Of a stretch of DNA of 64,000 bases, positions 59,565-64,000 are shown piece by piece. This stretch comes from Nitrosarchaeum sp. (GTDB taxonomy: Archaea > Thermoproteota > Nitrososphaeria > Nitrososphaerales > Nitrosopumilaceae). Position 1 is the stretch's first letter, and the number at the start of each line of letters is the position of its first letter. The notes under the pieces were generated by a model. It saw only the letters and a program-made list of their open reading frames with translations. It had not been told where the DNA came from and made no database searches. The stretch covers positions 124,001 through 188,000 of the forward strand of contig JAILWJ010000002.1 in assembly GCA_025699025.1 (NCBI GenBank), written 5' to 3'. The position numbers and the translations under genes were made by a program.

Positions 59565-60236
59565 ATGATTAATCAAATGATCTCCACTGGATTAGAAAAA
59601 TTAGACGAATTTCTTTTAGGTGGGATCCATAATTGTGTAATTACTGACATTTATGGTGGTAATGGAACAGGGAAAACACAACTATTGTTACAAATCTGCA
59701 TAAATTCAATCAAAAATGGCGGAACTGTTCTCTATCTGGACACAACAGGAAATTTTAGACCTGAAAGAATTATTGAAATGCAAAAAAACCACAACTCAGA
59801 TTACGATCTGCTTGAGAGAATCACGGTTCTAAGAATAACAAATACTTCTGAACAAATCAATTCTATAGAAATAATGAAAAACCAAAGCTTTTCTTTAATA
59901 GTGATTGACAACATCACTGATTTATTTTCGTATGAATACCAAAATGAGGATCTGATTTTTGAAAAAAACACATTATTCATGAGATTTATGAGAGAGCTTT
60001 CACACGTATCACTGACTAAAAAAATTCCGATTGTTATTACAAATATGGTTAGAAATTTTGAAGGTAATGAAATGGAAAACCTGAAATCTGCAATCGATCC
60101 GTTTACGCATATCAAAATCAAGCTTTCAAAAACATCCTCAAAATTTCAAGGTGAAATTAAATGGCTAAATCATAGCAGTCAATTTTCTTATAAAATTGAC
60201 ACATCAGGCTTAACCCATAATACTGAAGATATTTAA
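59565..60236 (+). CDS. RadB/KaiC-like RecA-family ATPase
   Basis: 223 aa. ISTGLEKLDEFLLGGIHN is the RadA/RadB entry motif, GGNGTGKTQLLLQ is Walker A, VLYLDTTGNFRPERI follows, and SLIVIDNITDLF is Walker B. There is no N-terminal HhH domain, so it is a RadB-like paralogue of RadA rather than the main recombinase. Such proteins assist recombination. It stands in a DNA/RNA-repair neighbourhood with the Lhr helicase and the RPA-like gene. Confidence 0.85.
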   Translation: MINQMISTGLEKLDEFLLGGIHNCVITDIYGGNGTGKTQLLLQICINSIKNGGTVLYLDTTGNFRPERIIEMQKNHNSDYDLLERITVLRITNTSEQINSIEIMKNQSFSLIVIDNITDLFSYEYQNEDLIFEKNTLFMRFMRELSHVSLTKKIPIVITNMVRNFEGNEMENLKSAIDPFTHIKIKLSKTSSKFQGEIKWLNHSSQFSYKIDTSGLTHNTEDI

Positions 60237-60258
60237 CATCCATGTGTCTAGTTTACGA

Positions 60259-60378
60259 ATGGCAGGAATCTTTGATTCTATTCCGGTAATTGTCGTAGTT
60301 TTATTTGCAATAGGTTTAGCTGGTGTAATGGTTTATGAAAAAACACGAACAAATCCAACCAAAGAACCTGATTCTTGA
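60259..60378 (+). CDS. 39-aa single-helix membrane protein
   Basis: MAGIFDSIPVIVVVLFAIGL followed by AGVMVYEKTRTNPTKEPDS. One membrane helix and a polar C-terminal tail, 22 nt after the RadB-like stop. Its last 44 nt overlap the helicase start in another frame, so it may couple with the helicase or be a small regulator. It is plausible as a gene, but not proved. Confidence 0.5.
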   Translation: MAGIFDSIPVIVVVLFAIGLAGVMVYEKTRTNPTKEPDS

Positions 60379-63085
60379 TTTAAAAGTTGATTCTTTATTT
60401 CAAAATTTTGGATTTACAAATTTAACAGAAATCCAAAAAAAAGCTGCACCGATAGTTCTACAAAAAAAAGACTGTCTGATTATTGCTCCAACCGGTTCTG
60501 GGAAAACTGAATGTTCGGTAATTCCAGTTTTTTCTATAATAAAAGATTCAAAGAAATTGGGAAAAATCAAGGCACTGTACATCACTCCACTTAGAGCATT
60601 GAATCGAGATGTATTTCGAAGAATCACAAAATATGCCCAAGCAAATGACTTGTCTATAGAAATTAGACACGGTGATACAACTCAAACTGCCAGAAGAAAG
60701 ATCACTGAAAATCCTCCCGATGTTTTAATCACGACTCCAGAAACACTGGTAATTTTGCTTACCCAACAGAAAATGCTTGATGCACTGTCTGATTTGGAAT
60801 GGATTATTGTCGATGAGGTTCATGAATTACTTGCAAGTGAAAGAGGCTCTCAGCTGTCTCTGAGCATAGAGCGACTGCAGATAAACTCAAAAACGCCTCT
60901 CACAAAAATTGGTCTGTCTGCAACAGTGGGAAATTTTGAAGAAGCAGGCAAGTTTGTAGTAGGTTCAAAAGGAAAATGCCAAATAATTCGAGATACGTCT
61001 GTCAGGAAATATGATGTTGAAGTCAAATTCGTTGACGGTTCAATTTCTGACGTGGCTGATAAAATTATAGAATATGTTGAGGAGCAAAATCTGGATTCTC
61101 CCGTACTTCTTTTTACCAATACAAGAGGCGAATCAGAGTTTTTAGCTTCTATTCTTAAAGAAAAATCTACTATCAACATAGAACTCCATCATGGATCATT
61201 GTCCAAAGAGGTAAGAGAAGACACGGAGCTATCACTACGAGAAGGTAAACGAGGAATTGTTGTGTGCACGTCTTCTCTTGAACTGGGTCTTGATATTGGT
61301 TCAGTAGAACTGGTTATTCATTATGGTTCTCCCAGACAAGTATCAAAACTAGTTCAAAGAATTGGTCGAAGTAGACACAACAGAGACGCTTCAGCAAAAG
61401 GTTTGATTATAACTAATAACGCTGATGATGAATTTGAAACACGAGCCATTCTTGATAGAATCCAGGAGGGATCAATTGAAGAACAAAAAATTCATGATGG
61501 TTCTTTAGATGTTCTTGCACATCATTTAGTGGGGATGACAATGCAATTAGGTGAAATACCGATAAGTTTTGCATTTGAAACCATTACCAATGCATATCCT
61601 TTTAGAAATTTACAAATTGATGAGTTGATTGGCGTCTTGGATTTGTTGGATTCTAATTATCTGATCTTCTTTGATAGAAACAAAATGACTTTTTGGAAAA
61701 AGGGACGATCTTTCAAATATTATTTTGAGAATCTCTCTACTATCCCTGATATTTTAAAATTCAAGGTCTTTGACAGTGTGGGGAAAAAAATCATTGGTAC
61801 TTTAGATCAAAGATTTGTGGGTGATTTTGGGGATTCTGGAAACATTTTTGTTCTAAAAGGCTCTCAATGGAGGATTCTCAATGTTGATGAAAAGTCACTG
61901 TCTGTGAATGTTGAACCATTTAGAGGAGGAGGAATTACTGTACCTTATTGGGAAGGTGAGAGCATTCCGATTGACTATAGAACCGCTAAAAAAGTTGGTC
62001 ATTTTCGAACCAAAGTTAATTCTGGCTCGTTAAATCTAATCAACAAGACTATTGAAAATCTGAATTTTCAAATCCAGAATGAAAGTGACGTAATCATTGA
62101 ATCAAATAGATCACAAGGCTCTATTGTAATTCATTCATGCTTTGGAACAAAAATTAACGCAACACTGTCTACGTTACTATCATCAATGCTGTCTTCGGTA
62201 TTAGGATCACTGGTAGATTCAAGAAGTGATGGATATAGAATAGCCTTGTCTTCTAGATCCAGAATATCTGAAAAATTATTTTTAGAAGTTCTAAAAGATG
62301 AGTATGATCTGTATTCTATAATTACTGCTTCATTAGCTGGAACTCACAATGTTAATTGGAGAACTTGGTGTGTTGCAAAAAAATTTGGTGTAGTTGGCAG
62401 AGGTGCGATCTATGAAAAAAAATCTGCCAGATTTTTATATGAGAGATATTCAAAAACACCTCTTGTTATGGAAGCACTGCGGGAGCTATTCCATGATAAA
62501 TATGATTTGTCAAATACTGATAAAATTCTAAGAAAAATCAGAAATGGTAGAATTTCCATAGTCTGGATGGAAGTGGATGCATTTTCTAAACTTGCAGAGC
62601 CAATATTAGATCATACTGCAAAATACTATTCTGCACCTGCAAATCTTGACAAAGGAATATTGGATCTTGTTAAAGCACGATTAGCAAAAACAAAACATCG
62701 GTTAGTTTGTGCAAGATGTGGGAAATGGGAAAGGGTTATTGAAACAAGTGAAGCTAAAAACATTCTAGTTTGTCCTTATTGTAAGGGCAGGCAAATAACG
62801 GCTACTTTCTATTCTGATTATGATCTCCCAAAAATTATTCGTAAGAAACACGAGGGAAAAAAGCTGACTCCTGACGAAAAACACAAGTTTGAGCGTGCCT
62901 GGAAGGTGTCTTCGTTGATTGGAAATTTTGGAAAAATTGCAATAACGGTAATGTCTGGATATGGTGTTGGTGCAGATACTGCAGCACGAATTTTGCGAAA
63001 CATGGTAGATGAGGAACATCTCTTCAGGCAAATTTACGAAGCAGAAAGGCAGTATGTTGTTACTCGGGGATTTTGGGATTCCTAA
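60335..63085 (+). CDS. lhr: Lhr-like large DExH helicase
   Basis: 916 aa. Q-like motif FTNLTEIQKKAAPIVLQ, Walker A APTGSGKTE, DEVH box (IIVDEVHELLASERGSQLSL), motif III GLSATVG, motif V GLDIGSVELVIHYGSPRQVS, motif VI LVQRIGRSRH. The C-terminal half contains winged-helix and Lhr-specific regions and a zinc ribbon (CARCGKWE...CPYCKG, near residues 789-810). Lhr helicases unwind DNA and RNA-DNA hybrids in repair. Its last 4 nt overlap the convergent RPA-like gene. Confidence 0.9.
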   Translation: MKKHEQIQPKNLILDLKVDSLFQNFGFTNLTEIQKKAAPIVLQKKDCLIIAPTGSGKTECSVIPVFSIIKDSKKLGKIKALYITPLRALNRDVFRRITKYAQANDLSIEIRHGDTTQTARRKITENPPDVLITTPETLVILLTQQKMLDALSDLEWIIVDEVHELLASERGSQLSLSIERLQINSKTPLTKIGLSATVGNFEEAGKFVVGSKGKCQIIRDTSVRKYDVEVKFVDGSISDVADKIIEYVEEQNLDSPVLLFTNTRGESEFLASILKEKSTINIELHHGSLSKEVREDTELSLREGKRGIVVCTSSLELGLDIGSVELVIHYGSPRQVSKLVQRIGRSRHNRDASAKGLIITNNADDEFETRAILDRIQEGSIEEQKIHDGSLDVLAHHLVGMTMQLGEIPISFAFETITNAYPFRNLQIDELIGVLDLLDSNYLIFFDRNKMTFWKKGRSFKYYFENLSTIPDILKFKVFDSVGKKIIGTLDQRFVGDFGDSGNIFVLKGSQWRILNVDEKSLSVNVEPFRGGGITVPYWEGESIPIDYRTAKKVGHFRTKVNSGSLNLINKTIENLNFQIQNESDVIIESNRSQGSIVIHSCFGTKINATLSTLLSSMLSSVLGSLVDSRSDGYRIALSSRSRISEKLFLEVLKDEYDLYSIITASLAGTHNVNWRTWCVAKKFGVVGRGAIYEKKSARFLYERYSKTPLVMEALRELFHDKYDLSNTDKILRKIRNGRISIVWMEVDAFSKLAEPILDHTAKYYSAPANLDKGILDLVKARLAKTKHRLVCARCGKWERVIETSEAKNILVCPYCKGRQITATFYSDYDLPKIIRKKHEGKKLTPDEKHKFERAWKVSSLIGNFGKIAITVMSGYGVGADTAARILRNMVDEEHLFRQIYEAERQYVVTRGFWDS

Positions 63086-64000
63086 TTTTTCTTTGTAATT
63101 TTTGAAAATGGGGTTAAAAACAACTCTATTCTTCCTTCCAAACCGGCTTTTGCATTCAGAGCAGTCACAGAAATGATCTCCCCTAACTCGCATTTGTCAA
63201 CAAGCCTTGCTTGATTTCTCCACCCTTTAATCCATATTTGCCCCGTATCGTCTTCTACAAACATTTCTGATAGTGAAATTGATTCGCCTGATTTTGTTTG
63301 CACTTCTCGTCTTTCAGGAACTTTTAAAATTATGGCTTCCACGCAATAATTTCCATCAACTTTGACATCGTTAATTTTTGTTCTTAACTGAGATCTTGAG
63401 GGAATAGATTCGTCATTTTCTATTTTTCTTACAAATGAGTTGTCATCAAGAGTAACAGAATTACCATACACTTTTGATGGCATACATTCAATCACGTCGC
63501 CTTCATTACAAATTGTAGTTGAATTAGAAAGATCAGTGATGTTGTAAAAGTTCTTCTTGTTGTCTACAGCCAAAATCATGTTTTTCCCATTCTCTGACGT
63601 CGAGATTGAGATGATTCTTGCAATAATTGGCTCAGCTTCTTTTCCGCCTTCTATCTCTATTAGTGTGGAATCACTGCCATGAATCTCTAGTCCCTGGTTT
63701 CCTCCTCTGACTTTGACTCCTAACAACCTTACTTTTGCTCCTTGAGAAATCATGTTGGGTATCTCTGATTCGTCTTTTCCCCAAAGTACTACCCTCATAG
63801 CATCCCCATCCTTACCTTTTAGCCTCATTCTTAGTGCTTTTCCAGGCTGCCCTCGTGAGTTTGTAAATTCCATGCTGCTGATCAACCCGTCAAGGATTCC
63901 TGATACTACCAAATCTTTCTGCCCTTCCTTCAACTCCCCGATATCTTTTGTAATTTTTTCAATAGTTGGAATTTCACTATTGTTGTCAATCGCTTCAATA
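63082..64000 (-). CDS. RPA-like single-stranded DNA-binding protein (partial, 5' end outside)
   Basis: More than 305 codons with no stop up to the right edge of the window; the N-terminus is outside. The reading frame before the TTG at 63933 continues as IEKITKDIGELKEGQKDLVV, so that TTG is not the start. Two OB-folds are visible: DLVVSGILDGLISSMEFTNS...RVVLWGKDES and NYCVEAIILKVPERREVQTK...IWIKGWRNQ. This is the archaeal RPA/OB-fold type that coats ssDNA. No zinc finger is seen in the C-terminal part. Confidence 0.85.
   Translation of the reverse strand, partial: IEAIDNNSEIPTIEKITKDIGELKEGQKDLVVSGILDGLISSMEFTNSRGQPGKALRMRLKGKDGDAMRVVLWGKDESEIPNMISQGAKVRLLGVKVRGGNQGLEIHGSDSTLIEIEGGKEAEPIIARIISISTSENGKNMILAVDNKKNFYNITDLSNSTTICNEGDVIECMPSKVYGNSVTLDDNSFVRKIENDESIPSRSQLRTKINDVKVDGNYCVEAIILKVPERREVQTKSGESISLSEMFVEDDTGQIWIKGWRNQARLVDKCELGEIISVTALNAKAGLEGRIELFLTPFSKITKKN

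Noticed and set aside
1-64000. Signs of a mobile element or genomic island
   Set aside because: No transposase, integrase or flanking repeats; gene content is core-like, and only metK hints at transfer.

Overview
This 64-kb window is one contiguous piece of an AT-rich archaeal chromosome, most consistent with an ammonia-oxidizing member of the Nitrososphaerota (Thaumarchaeota), probably a marine-type Nitrosopumilus or Nitrosarchaeum relative. The evidence is an archaeal core (sn-glycerol-1-phosphate dehydrogenase, proteasome beta subunit, aCPSF1/FttA, A-type ATP synthase, SmAP, RPA-like OB protein, pantoate kinase/phosphopantothenate synthetase) together with thaumarchaeal marks: a high-expression Amt ammonium transporter, a BluB-like protein, blue copper and CopC/CopD-type secreted proteins, and PEFG-type C-terminal sorting tails. 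Nearly every base is genic. I see no rRNA, CRISPR array, insertion sequence or prophage, and no stretch over about 300 bases is unexplained.

Layout. 0-13 kb: an edge-truncated flavin reductase, an intron-bearing tRNA-Arg, bluB-like, tRNA-Val, then rtcA, NMN adenylyltransferase, class-V aminotransferase, FKBP, egsA, psmB-aCPSF1, sepF, a PP-loop thiolase-like enzyme and an M24 peptidase. 12-17.4 kb: a leftward operon for archaeal CoA synthesis (pantoate kinase, phosphopantothenate synthetase, panB, coaBC) followed by small and methyltransferase genes. 17.4-30 kb: AbrB-PhoU regulator, Nudix hydrolase, a double-wHTH Lrp-like regulator divergent from a MacB-like ABC export operon, UbiB kinase, Hsp20, and a tmk-HD-pyrH nucleotide operon. 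30-43.3 kb: a Cas4-like protein and a split A-type ATP synthase (C and I on the minus strand; E-A-B-D-43aa-K on the plus strand) that encloses the amt transporter and a rhodanese. 43.3-45.5 kb: pyrI and pyrB, head to head. 45.5-57 kb: a metal-handling envelope locus with a NikR-like regulator, a Znu-type ABC importer, a CopC-CopD-propeller fusion, a blue copper protein, and several secreted proteins whose predicted mature N-terminus is histidine. 57-64 kb: a sugar-epimerase-like protein, a bacterial-type metK, SmAP, a RadB-like ATPase, an Lhr-like helicase and an edge-truncated RPA-like protein.

Expression style. Many start codons are TTG or GTG and sit about 29-34 nt downstream of a TTTAAATA-like TATA element, which fits leaderless or very short-leader transcripts. 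I used that spacing to choose starts for pyrI, atpI, pantoate kinase and tmk. Genes inside operons overlap by 1-17 nt.

Most noteworthy: the cluster of putative N-terminal-histidine copper proteins (45.5-57 kb), a 43-aa coiled-coil ORF in the ATP synthase operon where subunits F and H are absent, a NikR homologue lacking one canonical nickel ligand beside a Znu importer, a Cas4-like protein lacking the ExK catalytic residues, interlocked divergent pyrB/pyrI promoters, and a non-canonical D-loop intron in tRNA-Arg(CCT).
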